From contig JAITCT010000233.1 of the NCBI GenBank assembly GCA_031282925.1, positions 1-5,715 of the forward strand: 5,715 bases of DNA, given 5' to 3'. A program made the translations under genes and the position numbers. Position 1 is the first letter of the stretch. Each line of letters starts with the position of its first letter. The notes beneath the pieces are model-generated. The model searched no databases. It was given only the letters and a program-made list of their open reading frames with translations, and was not told the origin of the DNA. Below, piece after piece: positions 1-5,621 of the stretch. The stretch is from Dysgonamonadaceae bacterium. GTDB lineage: Bacteria; Bacteroidota; Bacteroidia; Bacteroidales; Azobacteroidaceae.

Positions 1-1
1 A

Positions 2-112
2 GCGATTAAAGTCAGGTCAACACCGGGACTTTTAGTACATACGATGGGAAAAATAGCCATCGCATTTATTTATCTAACTTTTTTAAAAACAAGAATCAGG
101 TTCAACTACTGA
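2..112 (+). CDS. Possible 3' end of an upstream gene (partial, unrecognised)
   Basis: One frame is open from the left window edge for 36 codons and stops at TGA 110-112; both other forward frames stop within the first ~45 bases. The peptide has a basic first part (AIKVRSTPGLLVHTMGKI), then a hydrophobic stretch (AIAFIYLTFL), then a basic end (KTRIRFNY), which would suit a short C-terminal membrane-associated tail. I do not recognise the family. A 6-bp hairpin (42-47 with 57-62) lies inside the frame. With only 36 codons in AT-rich DNA, chance openness cannot be excluded. Confidence 0.3.
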   Translation, partial: AIKVRSTPGLLVHTMGKIAIAFIYLTFLKTRIRFNY

Positions 113-223
113 TTCGCATATATAATAAATGTATATAGCTAAGATGATACTCCATGATAAAAATTTATACTCGGTGACTTTAGAAAGCGAGGGATTGGGG
201 AATAAAACAATAAAGAAAATTCA

Positions 224-252
224 TTGAATAATACTATTTTTCCATAACTTTG
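224..252 (+). promoter_or_regulatory. Weak candidate Bacteroidetes-type promoter
   Basis: TAACTTTG at 245-252 fits the TAnnTTTG -7 consensus of the Bacteroidetes primary sigma factor. A TTG at 224-226 lies 18 bases upstream, close to the expected spacing for the -33 box. No gene starts directly downstream, and AT-rich DNA produces such matches by chance. Confidence 0.25.
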
Positions 253-352
253 TTTTCATAAAAATTCTTTGCTTTTTTGTTGTTTCTAATTACAAAATTA
301 AGATTTGTCAAAGGACTTTTATTTTATCTATTCAAAAAAGATTGGATAATTA

Positions 353-387
353 CGGTTTATGTAATAAATAATTGTTACCTTTGCACC
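353..387 (+). promoter_or_regulatory. Candidate promoter, similar to the korA promoter block
   Basis: TACCTTTG at 376-383 is a full TAnnTTTG -7 box. The -33 region is poor (TTTA at 356-359). The whole 35-base block is about 80% identical (28 of 35) to positions 2380-2414 ahead of korA, including the shared AAATAAT core and the bases after the -7 box. Transcription would start near 390 and run toward the legB-like remnant at 489, so this may be the old promoter of that now-broken gene. Confidence 0.5.
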
Positions 388-404
388 TCAGCAATGAGGT
401 GTAA
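381..404. repeat. 24-bp dyad with GCAA loop over the predicted start site
   Basis: TTGCACCTCA (381-390) pairs with TGAGGTGTAA (395-404) around GCAA; nine of ten positions are Watson-Crick and one is G-T. It overlaps the last bases of the -7 box at 376-383 and the likely start point, where a repressor site could lie. The downstream TTTTTATTT also makes it resemble an intrinsic terminator hairpin, but no gene ends just upstream. Role unresolved. Confidence 0.4.
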
Positions 405-420
405 TTTTTATTTGCATTTG

Positions 421-452
421 CAAAAATACAAAATCATTCCCTGATTGTCAAA
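421..452 (-). promoter_or_regulatory. Candidate minus-strand promoter
   Basis: Read on the minus strand, TTTG (452-449) is followed after 20 bases by TATTTTTG (428-421). This matches both Bacteroidetes promoter boxes at good spacing. Transcription would run leftward from about 413, facing the plus-strand candidate at 353-387. No minus-strand gene is visible in 1-413, so the product, if any, would be a non-coding or antisense transcript. Confidence 0.3.
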
Positions 453-488
453 TATTTACAGCAGTATGCTTTTTACATCATCAATGAA

Positions 489-833
489 ATGACAGAAATT
501 TTAATTGCCGGAGCTGATTGATTGGTTCTCATCTCCCAGAAATATTATTGAGACAAACATACTATAATAACAGGTTTTTCGTATTATATTTTATTTAATC
601 ATCGGAGCTGGTTAGACGACATTTCCCATTCCGATTTGGAAATCATAACCGGAGACGTCCGTGACCCGCATTGTTACAAATTTATAACAAAAGATATTGA
701 CATTGTGTTTCATCTGGCGGCGTTGATTGCTATACCATATTCTTACATAGCGCCTGACAGTTATGTAGATACAAATGTTAAAGGGACTTTAAACATCTGT
801 CAGGCAGCAAGAGATTATGCACAACATTTAATA
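489..833 (+). pseudogene. legB: Decayed N-terminal fragment of LegB-like NAD-dependent 4,6-dehydratase
   Basis: Extended short-chain dehydrogenase family; intact members act early in legionaminic-acid-type nonulosonate or related surface-sugar synthesis, removing water from a nucleotide-linked GlcNAc. ATG 489 opens MTEILIAGAD, the start of the Rossmann glycine motif, then hits TGA 519-521. The motif continues in a second frame as IGSHLPEILLRQ (521-556), which ends at TAA 596-598. The original frame then resumes with SWLDDISHSDLEII, GDVRDPH, FHLAALIAIPYSY, SYVDTNVKGTLNICQAARDY. Homology ends near 818; the catalytic Tyr-x-x-x-Lys region and the whole C-terminal half are missing. The only possible start in the intact part is a TTG at 636, inside the domain, so no functional enzyme is expected. 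The downstream side is interrupted by the IS630 element. Confidence 0.8.
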
Positions 834-851
834 AGTAAATGTTCATAATTA
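834..851 (+). repeat. Left terminal inverted repeat of the IS630 element
   Basis: AGTAAATGTTCATAATTA matches the reverse complement of 1922-1939 (AGTAAGTAATCAAAATTA) at 14 of 18 positions. It is preceded directly by TA. Confidence 0.75.
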
Positions 852-908
852 GTTTATATAAAATAATTAGTCTTTCCTTGCGTTCTCTTATAATATATAC
901 GATTAGCA

Positions 909-1924
909 ATGGGAAAGATAAAGCAACTGGAATTAACGGAAGTCCAACGCGAACAACTCTCGAAGGGCTTCCACAACGGAACGAGCCACTGTTTGCGCAT
1001 GCGTTGCCGTGCGGTTCTCCTCAAGGCCGAAGGTCTGTCTTCCGCACAAGCAGGGGAGCAGACTGATATGAGTTTAGTGTCGGTGAATGCATGGGTGAAA
1101 CGCTTCTTATCGGAAGGCATTACAGGACTGCAAACTCGTCCCGGCCGAGGTCGGAAACCGATTATGGACTGCACGGACGAGGAAGCTGTGCGTTCAGCCA
1201 TCGAACAGGACAGGCAGAGTGTGAGCAAAGCCAGGGTCGCATGGCAGGAGGCTACGGGAAAAGAGGCGAGCGATTTGACGTTCAAGCGTTTTTTATCAGC
1301 ATTGGCGCAAGATATAAGCGAATAAGAAAACGCCCAAGGGGAATCCCCTCGCCGCAGCTCTATGCTTACAAGTACGAGAAGCTGCAAGAACTTGAACAAA
1401 AAGAAAGAGATGGGCGTATTGCCCTCTATTATGCTGATGAGAGCCACGTCTGTACCGGGGGATACGTTCCCTACGGTTGGCAGTTGCCCGGAGAGCAGGT
1501 ATGTATCCCTTCCCAAAGAACCGCAAGGCTCAACATGTTTGGCATGATTGACCGCAAGAACCATTATGAAGGTTTCACCTCTATGGAGAGTATCACCGCG
1601 GACAAAGTTGTCGGTTTTCTCGATACATTCTCCTTCCATGTGCATAAGGACACGTTTGTAGTACTTGACAATGCCACCGTCCACCGCAATCATAAAATGC
1701 GGGAGTTGCGGCCTGTCCGGGAGAAAAGAGGTCTTTTCCTTTTCTATCTGCCTCCCTATTCCCCTCATCCGAACATTGCGGAAACACTTTGGAGAATATT
1801 GAAGGGAAAATGGATCAGACCACAGGACTACGTGAGTACAGATACTCTTTTCTACTCCACCAGCAGGGCCTTGGCCGCGGTTGGAAAAGAACTGTTCATT
1901 AACTACTCTCATTATGCTGCTTAA
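909..1924 (+). CDS. IS630-family transposase, two frames joined by -1 frameshift
   Basis: Cuts and inserts its own IS at TA sites. The first frame (909-1325) carries an N-terminal helix-turn-helix DNA-binding region (residues ~40-75, LSSAQAGEQTDMSLVSVNAWVK) followed by a Pro/Arg-rich linker (TRPGRGRKP). The second frame, used from 1295 to the stop at 1922-1924, carries RYKRIRKRPRG and the DDE catalytic core. A -1 shift at T TTT TTA (1289-1295) gives a 338-residue product, normal for the family. In that product the acidic triad is Asp177 (YYADESH), Asp254 (VVLDNATVH) and Glu292 (NIAETLW), with 37 residues between the last two. Without the shift, a 138-residue protein with only the DNA-binding part is made, which could act as a regulator. 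The stop codon lies inside the right inverted repeat. ATG 909 is the first start before the HTH domain; no clear ribosome site is visible. Confidence 0.9.
1289..1349 (+). promoter_or_regulatory. Programmed -1 ribosomal frameshift signal
   Basis: The heptamer T TTT TTA (1289-1295) is phased exactly with frame 1 (CGT TTT TTA), the canonical X XXY YYZ arrangement. Slipping back one base continues as ATC AGC ATT into the catalytic frame. Six bases later, TTGGCG (1302-1307) can pair with CGCCCAA (1331-1337) with one bulge. A second small hairpin, AGGGG-AAT-CCCCT, follows at 1337-1349. The heptamer is clear; the stimulatory structure is inferred. Confidence 0.65.
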
Positions 1925-1939
1925 TTTTGATTACTTACT
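1922..1939 (-). repeat. Right terminal inverted repeat of the IS630 element
   Basis: TAATTTTGATTACTTACT is the inverted partner of 834-851 with four mismatches. It contains the transposase stop codon (1922-1924) and is followed by TA (1940-1941). A TTG inside it (1927-1929) is in frame with the downstream fragment. Confidence 0.75.
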
Positions 1940-1941
1940 TA

Positions 1942-2373
1942 TCAAAAATAAAAACACAAATAGAAAACAACAAGCCACTAATTATAAACTATAATGATTT
2001 TTCAAAAAATATTATTGTGTTGCGAGATGAAATTATTAAGAAAGAGGTCATAGGCGTAACAATTTATATCGTTTCTCCGGTACTTGTAAAAATACCAAAA
2101 TCAAAATTGAGATGGAAAGGTATTTATATGAATTCCCCAATAGATTTTATTATTGAAGATAAAAAGTTTCTTAAACAGGTGGAGAATGACGATATAAAAT
2201 TTGGAAACGGAACTAATATTAAATGTGTGTTAGAGATTACAACCAAGACGAAATATGATGGTATGGAATTTCAAGAGGAATTTTCGTATTTAGTAAAACA
2301 CGTTATGCAACGAGAGGATAATGAAAACTCCGTGAAAAACTGCTCCATGTTTCTCCATTTCCCCGCGTTATAA
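1942..2373 (+). pseudogene. C-terminal fragment of an unrecognised protein, cut off by the IS
   Basis: From the IS edge, 143 codons run open to the stop at 2371-2373. The peptide reads like the end of a soluble protein: KIKTQIENNKPLIINYNDF, then an alternating beta-like segment (GVTIYIVSPVLVKIP), a WKGIYMNSPIDFIIEDKKFL block, FGNGTNIKCVLEI and FSYLVKHVMQ. I do not recognise a family. The only in-frame start is a TTG in the IS repeat (1927), so any product would begin with IS-derived residues. With the IS removed, the frame continues directly from the legB-like fragment upstream (…RDYAQHLI|SKIKTQ…). The last ~15 residues come from a degenerate CTCC(G/A)TG-type repeat and are probably not original. 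Codon use is AT-rich, unlike korA/korB, which suggests separate ancestry. Confidence 0.6.
2328..2362 (+). repeat. Degenerate CTCCRT-type tandem repeat
   Basis: CTCCGTGAAAAACTG is followed by CTCCATGTTT and CTCCATTTCC, three diverged copies of one short unit. It forms the tail of the broken reading frame ending at 2373 and probably represents a short intergenic repeat that became the 3' end of that frame. The copies are imperfect, so this is a modest call. Confidence 0.35.
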
Positions 2374-2379
2374 AAAATT

Positions 2380-2414
2380 CGGATTATATAACAAATAATC
2401 GCTATCTTTGCGCC
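2380..2414 (+). promoter_or_regulatory. Predicted korAB promoter
   Basis: TATCTTTG at 2403-2410 is a full TAnnTTTG -7 box, giving a start near 2417 and a ~40-base AT-rich leader before the korA ATG. The -33 region is weak (TTAT around 2384). The 35-base block closely resembles 353-387. The leader has no Shine-Dalgarno sequence, normal for this phylum. Confidence 0.6.
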
Positions 2415-2458
2415 GTGAAATTTTTTTAGAATAATAAAACATTTTTGTTAATATTTCC

Positions 2459-4363
2459 ATGGATGAGAAAATAAGAGTAAAAGAGATGGAAAGCGTAGTC
2501 ATACGCTTTTCGGGCGATTCCGGAGACGGAATGCAACTCGCAGGAACACTTTTTTCCAACCTTTCCGCAGAATTGGGCAATGAGATTATCACTTTTCCTG
2601 ATTTTCCCGCCGAAATTCGTGCGCCGCACGGAACATTAAGCGGCGTTTCGGGCTTTCAAATGCAGGCAGGCGCTAAGAAAGTGTACACTCCGGGCGATAA
2701 AGCCGATGTGTTGATTGCCATGAATCCGGCCGCGTTGAAAGTAAATGCACAATTTCTTAAACCGGATACGGTTACGGTTATTGATACGGATGCTTTCCAG
2801 ACCGAAGATTTGGAAAAAGCGGCGTTTAAAACGAACGACCCGTTTAAGGAATTGGGATTAACTTCTTTACAGGTTGTTGCAGCTCCGATTACACAACTTT
2901 GTAAAGAAAGTTTGGATGGTAGAGCCGACAATAAACAGGCGCTTCGCAGCCGGAATATTTTTGCTTTAGGCTTAATTTGCTGGCTGTTTAACAGACCTCT
3001 GCATATAGTGGAAAAACTCCTGTCGGAAAAATTCAAAAAGAAACCCGACATTTTGCAGGCCAATTTGCTGGTCTTACAGGCCGGTTTCAATTACGGACAC
3101 AATATTCATGCGAGTGTTTCTACCTATCGCATTGAAACTGTTCCTCACAAAAAAGGGTTTTATACCGATTTGAACGGTAATAAAGCAACCGCCTACGGTT
3201 TGATTGCCGCTTCCGAAAAAGCCGGGCTGCCCCTGTTTCTGGGTTCTTACCCGATTACTCCGGCTACGGACATCATGCAGGAATTGACGGCTCGCAAAGA
3301 GTTAGGCATTAAGGTAATGCAAACGGAAGACGAAATTGCCGGCATTTGTACGGCCATTGGCGCTTCTTTTGCGGGAAATCTGGCGGCGACAAGTACTTCC
3401 GGTCCCGGTCTGGCATTGAAAAGCGAAGCCATCGGCTTGGCGGTAATGGCCGAAATTCCACTGGTAGTTATTGACGTACAGCGTTCCGGCCCTTCGACGG
3501 GAATGCCGACTAAAAGCGAACAAACCGATTTGGCGCAGGCTTTGTACGGAAGAAACGGCGAAAGTCCTGCGGTTGTTATGGCCGCAACTTCCCCGACCGA
3601 TTGTTTCGATTCGGCTTTCTGGGCTTCCAAAATCGCTCTGGAACACATGACGCCGGTTATTTTATTGACGGACGGTTATATTGCCAACGGCTCTTCGGCC
3701 TGGCGTATTCCCGATCTAGAAGAATATCCCGAAATCAAACCGCCTTACGTAAACCCCGAACAAAGAGAAGGATGGACGCCTTATTTGCGTAATCCGGAAA
3801 ATGACGTCCGTTACTGGGCGATACCCGGAACCGAAAATTTCATGCACCGCATCGGCGGACTGGAAAAAGATTCCCAAACAAGCGCTATCAGCACAGACCC
3901 CGATAATCACCAAAAAATGGTGAGCCTGCGCCGGTCGAAAATAGATAAGATTGCCGGTTATATTCCCGAACAGGAAGTGTTGGGCGACAGGGAAGCCGAC
4001 ACGCTGGTTGTCGGCTGGGGCGGAACTTTCGGCCACCTCTACGAAGCGGTGGAAGGAGTACGCAAAACCGGTAAAAAAGTAGCGTTCACGCATTTCCGTT
4101 TTATTGATCCTTTGCCGAAAAACACGGAAGCGATTTTGCGGAAATACAAAAAAGCGATTGTCATCGAACAAAATTCGGGTCAATTTGCCGGCTACCTGCG
4201 GTCAAAAATCAGTGGATTCAATCCTTACCAGTTCAATCGCATCAAAGGACAACCGTTTATTGTTGCGCGGCTGGTGGAAGAAATAATTCGAATAGTTACA
4301 AGTTACGAGTTACAAGTTACGAGTGGGCGGAATTCTCATTCATTCGTAACTCATAACTCGTAA
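2459..4363 (+). CDS. korA: 2-oxoacid:ferredoxin oxidoreductase, fused gamma/alpha subunit (KorA)
   Basis: Large subunit of the cytoplasmic enzyme that interconverts a 2-oxoacid + CoA with acyl-CoA + CO2 using ferredoxin. In Bacteroidetes the usual substrate is 2-oxoglutarate, often made by reductive carboxylation of succinyl-CoA. Residues ~12-195 are the gamma domain, opening VVIRFSGDSGDGMQLAG with the FPDFPAEIRAPHGTLSGVSG block. From ~225 is the alpha (pyrimidine-binding) domain: GSYPITPATDIM (262-273), TEDEIAG (Glu290-Asp-Glu292), STSGPG and RSGPSTGMPTKSEQTDL (342-358). Residues ~514-600 form the C-terminal core domain (DTLVVGWGGTFGH…). ATG 2459 lies 10 codons before a second Met that also fits the family start. 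The first 612 residues match the usual length. The last ~22 (VTSYELQVTS… to HNS) are encoded by the AGTTACR repeat and look acquired. korB follows after 26 bases as an operon partner. 2-Oxoglutarate rather than pyruvate or a branched oxoacid is inferred from the overall type. Confidence 0.92.
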   Translation: MDEKIRVKEMESVVIRFSGDSGDGMQLAGTLFSNLSAELGNEIITFPDFPAEIRAPHGTLSGVSGFQMQAGAKKVYTPGDKADVLIAMNPAALKVNAQFLKPDTVTVIDTDAFQTEDLEKAAFKTNDPFKELGLTSLQVVAAPITQLCKESLDGRADNKQALRSRNIFALGLICWLFNRPLHIVEKLLSEKFKKKPDILQANLLVLQAGFNYGHNIHASVSTYRIETVPHKKGFYTDLNGNKATAYGLIAASEKAGLPLFLGSYPITPATDIMQELTARKELGIKVMQTEDEIAGICTAIGASFAGNLAATSTSGPGLALKSEAIGLAVMAEIPLVVIDVQRSGPSTGMPTKSEQTDLAQALYGRNGESPAVVMAATSPTDCFDSAFWASKIALEHMTPVILLTDGYIANGSSAWRIPDLEEYPEIKPPYVNPEQREGWTPYLRNPENDVRYWAIPGTENFMHRIGGLEKDSQTSAISTDPDNHQKMVSLRRSKIDKIAGYIPEQEVLGDREADTLVVGWGGTFGHLYEAVEGVRKTGKKVAFTHFRFIDPLPKNTEAILRKYKKAIVIEQNSGQFAGYLRSKISGFNPYQFNRIKGQPFIVARLVEEIIRIVTSYELQVTSGRNSHSFVTHNS

Positions 4364-4379
4364 CTTGTAACTCGTAACT
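4294..4379. repeat. Inverted array of AGTTACR heptamers at the korA/korB junction
   Basis: The left arm (4294-4324) is four AGTTACA/AGTTACG units in strict alternation plus AGT. The right arm (4345-4379) is five YRTAACT units, the same heptamer inverted. Positions 4301-4324 are perfectly complementary to 4356-4379, giving a 24-bp stem with a 31-base loop; the 7-base period allows other pairing registers. The array encodes the last codons and stop (4361-4363) of korA and ends 10 bases before the korB ATG. As mRNA it would fold between the two genes and could affect korB translation, transcript processing or the subunit ratio; the effect is inferred. Confidence 0.85.
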
Positions 4380-4389
4380 AAAAAAGAAT

Positions 4390-5400
4390 ATGAAACAAAC
4401 ATATCAACCCAAAGATTTCAAAAGCCCGCAATTGGTACGATGGTGTCCGGGTTGCGGCGATTACGGCGTATTGAACAGCTTGCACAAAGCCATGTCCGAA
4501 TCAGGCATTGCGCCCCACAATACGGCGGTTATTTCCGGCATCGGATGCTCTTCCCGTTTGCCGTATTACATGAATACCTACGGTTTTCATACCATTCACG
4601 GACGCGGGGCAGCTATTGCAACGGGCGTCAAGGTAGCCAATCCGAAATTATCCGTCTGGCTGGCGACCGGCGACGGCGACAGTCTGGCTATCGGCGGTAA
4701 TCACTTTATCCATGCCGTCCGGCGGAATGTGGACATCAATATTTTGCTGATGAACAATAAAATATACGGTCTGACCAAAGGGCAATATTCCCCGACTTCC
4801 GACCGCGGTTTTGTATCCAAATCATCGCCTTTCGGAACGGTAGAAGATCCTTTCCGTCCGGCCGAACTGACGCTCGGCGCTCGCGGAAATTTCTTTGCCC
4901 GCATCATTGATACGGACGTCAAAAACGCTCCCGACGTTTTACTGCAAGCCGCCAAACACAAAGGAACTTCCGTTACCGAAGTGATTTTGAACTGCGTAAT
5001 TTTCAACGACGGTATCCATGACAAAATTACCGCCCGCGAAACCCGCCCCGACAGAACGATTTTTTTGCATCACGGGGAAAAAATGATTTTCGGGAAAGAC
5101 AGCAACAAAGGGCTTGTCCGGGACGGTTTCAATCTGAAAGCGGTTACTGTCGGGGAAGACGGTTACACGCTTGACGATGTGTTGACACATGACGCGAAAA
5201 CCGCCGATTCAACGCTTCATCTGAAACTGGCGCTCATGGACGGAACCAACCTGCCGGTTGCCCTGGGCATTATCCGCGACGTGGAAGCTCCAGCTTATGA
5301 CGCTGAAATTGAAGCCCAAATCGAATCGGTAAAGGCTAAAAAGCAGGCGCGAAGTTTGCGGGAATTTTTAATGTCGGGCGACGTTTGGGAAGTGAAGTGA
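4390..5400 (+). CDS. korB: 2-oxoacid:ferredoxin oxidoreductase beta subunit (KorB)
   Basis: Partner of KorA; holds thiamine diphosphate and the [4Fe-4S] cluster that passes electrons to ferredoxin. WCPGCGDYG gives Cys19 and Cys22, GIGCSS gives Cys53 and ILNCVIFND gives Cys202, matching the four-cysteine cluster pattern of the family. The thiamine-diphosphate/Mg motif runs from GDGDSLAIGGNH (94-105) to NILLMNNKIYGLTKGQYSPTS (Asn122-Asn123). The sequence HGRGAAIATGVKVANP (70-85) is also typical. At 336 residues it has the normal length for this two-subunit type. ATG 4390 follows an A-rich stretch (AAAAAAGAAT), the only ribosome-site-like sequence. The gene lies 26 bases after korA, so it is co-transcribed, but the strong repeat hairpin ends just before its start. 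No ferredoxin-like delta subunit gene is nearby, so free ferredoxin is the likely acceptor. No damage is seen. Confidence 0.93.
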   Translation: MKQTYQPKDFKSPQLVRWCPGCGDYGVLNSLHKAMSESGIAPHNTAVISGIGCSSRLPYYMNTYGFHTIHGRGAAIATGVKVANPKLSVWLATGDGDSLAIGGNHFIHAVRRNVDINILLMNNKIYGLTKGQYSPTSDRGFVSKSSPFGTVEDPFRPAELTLGARGNFFARIIDTDVKNAPDVLLQAAKHKGTSVTEVILNCVIFNDGIHDKITARETRPDRTIFLHHGEKMIFGKDSNKGLVRDGFNLKAVTVGEDGYTLDDVLTHDAKTADSTLHLKLALMDGTNLPVALGIIRDVEAPAYDAEIEAQIESVKAKKQARSLREFLMSGDVWEVK

Positions 5401-5438
5401 TTAACAAGTTAAGTTTGTACATCCGATTTTATCAAAAT

Positions 5439-5496
5439 AAACACGAAGACACGAAGATACTGTTAATACACAGTTTTCTCGTGTCTTCGTGTTTTT
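5439..5496 (+). terminator. Strong intrinsic terminator after korB, built from ACACGAAG repeats
   Basis: AAACACGAAGACACGA (5439-5454) pairs perfectly with TCGTGTCTTCGTGTTT (5479-5494), a 16-bp stem. The 24-base loop holds an inner 5-bp stem, ACTGT (5459-5463) with ACAGT (5470-5474). A T run (5492-5496) closes the structure, 38 bases after the korB stop. The left arm is itself two ACACGAAG units in tandem. The symmetry would allow some function in the reverse direction as well. Confidence 0.8.
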
Positions 5497-5621
5497 GTGC
5501 CTTTGCATTTACAAAAAAAGCCGTTTGCCAATGCACCAATTTGTGAAAATCACCTTTAAGATTTTATTTTGCCCGCTTTCTGCATTTGTTTATTTCAAAT
5601 ATATTAACTCAAGTTGCTATG
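5497..5621. other. AT-rich intergenic region after the terminator
   Basis: AT-rich DNA with no recognisable gene, no further strong hairpin and no good TAnnTTTG box. It separates the korAB terminator from the possible minus-strand gene end at 5622. Confidence 0.5.

Larger units (their letters stand above)
113..488. other. AT-rich intergenic region
   Basis: No convincing coding frame on either strand across ~375 bases. The stretch is strongly AT-rich with many short A and T runs. Visible content is limited to promoter-like boxes (224-252 and 353-387 on the plus strand, 421-452 on the minus strand) and a 24-bp dyad at 381-404. No tRNA-like or CRISPR-like structure was seen. Confidence 0.6.
834..1939 (+). 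mobile_element. IS630-family insertion sequence, apparently complete (~1106 bp)
   Basis: The element encodes an IS630-type DDE transposase and is bounded by imperfect 18-bp inverted repeats (834-851 and 1922-1939, 14 of 18 matching). It is flanked on both sides by TA (832-833 and 1940-1941), the target duplication typical of the IS630/Tc1/mariner superfamily. Its G+C content is higher than that of its flanks. Exact ends are inferred from the repeats and the TA rule. Joining the flanks with a single TA restores one continuous reading frame, which independently supports the boundaries. The transposase frames look undamaged apart from the slippery-site shift, so the copy may be active. Confidence 0.85.

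Noticed and set aside
42..62. Hairpin CGATGG/CCATCG as terminator
   Set aside because: Only six pairs, a nine-base loop and no clean T run, and it lies inside the possible coding end at 2-112.
839..1066. Plus-strand frame starting in the IS left end
   Set aside because: It is a different-frame reading of the transposase start region with no domain similarity.
1091..1294. Using ATG 1091 as a separate start for the second transposase frame
   Set aside because: The peptide from 1091 to 1294 is the out-of-frame reading of the DNA-binding half and has no family similarity; the slippery site at 1289-1295 explains entry into this frame better.
854..1912. Long minus-strand open frame (352 codons) opposite the transposase
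   Set aside because: It lacks any recognisable domain, has low-complexity composition typical of antisense shadows, and lies exactly opposite well-supported IS630 transposase frames.
3247..4183. Several minus-strand frames of 110-155 codons inside korA
   Set aside because: korA is strongly supported by motifs along its whole length; these are shadow frames with no domain content or own start signals.
4294..4379. CRISPR array
   Set aside because: The repeat unit is only 7 bases with no spacers, and the two arms are inverted rather than direct; there are no cas genes.
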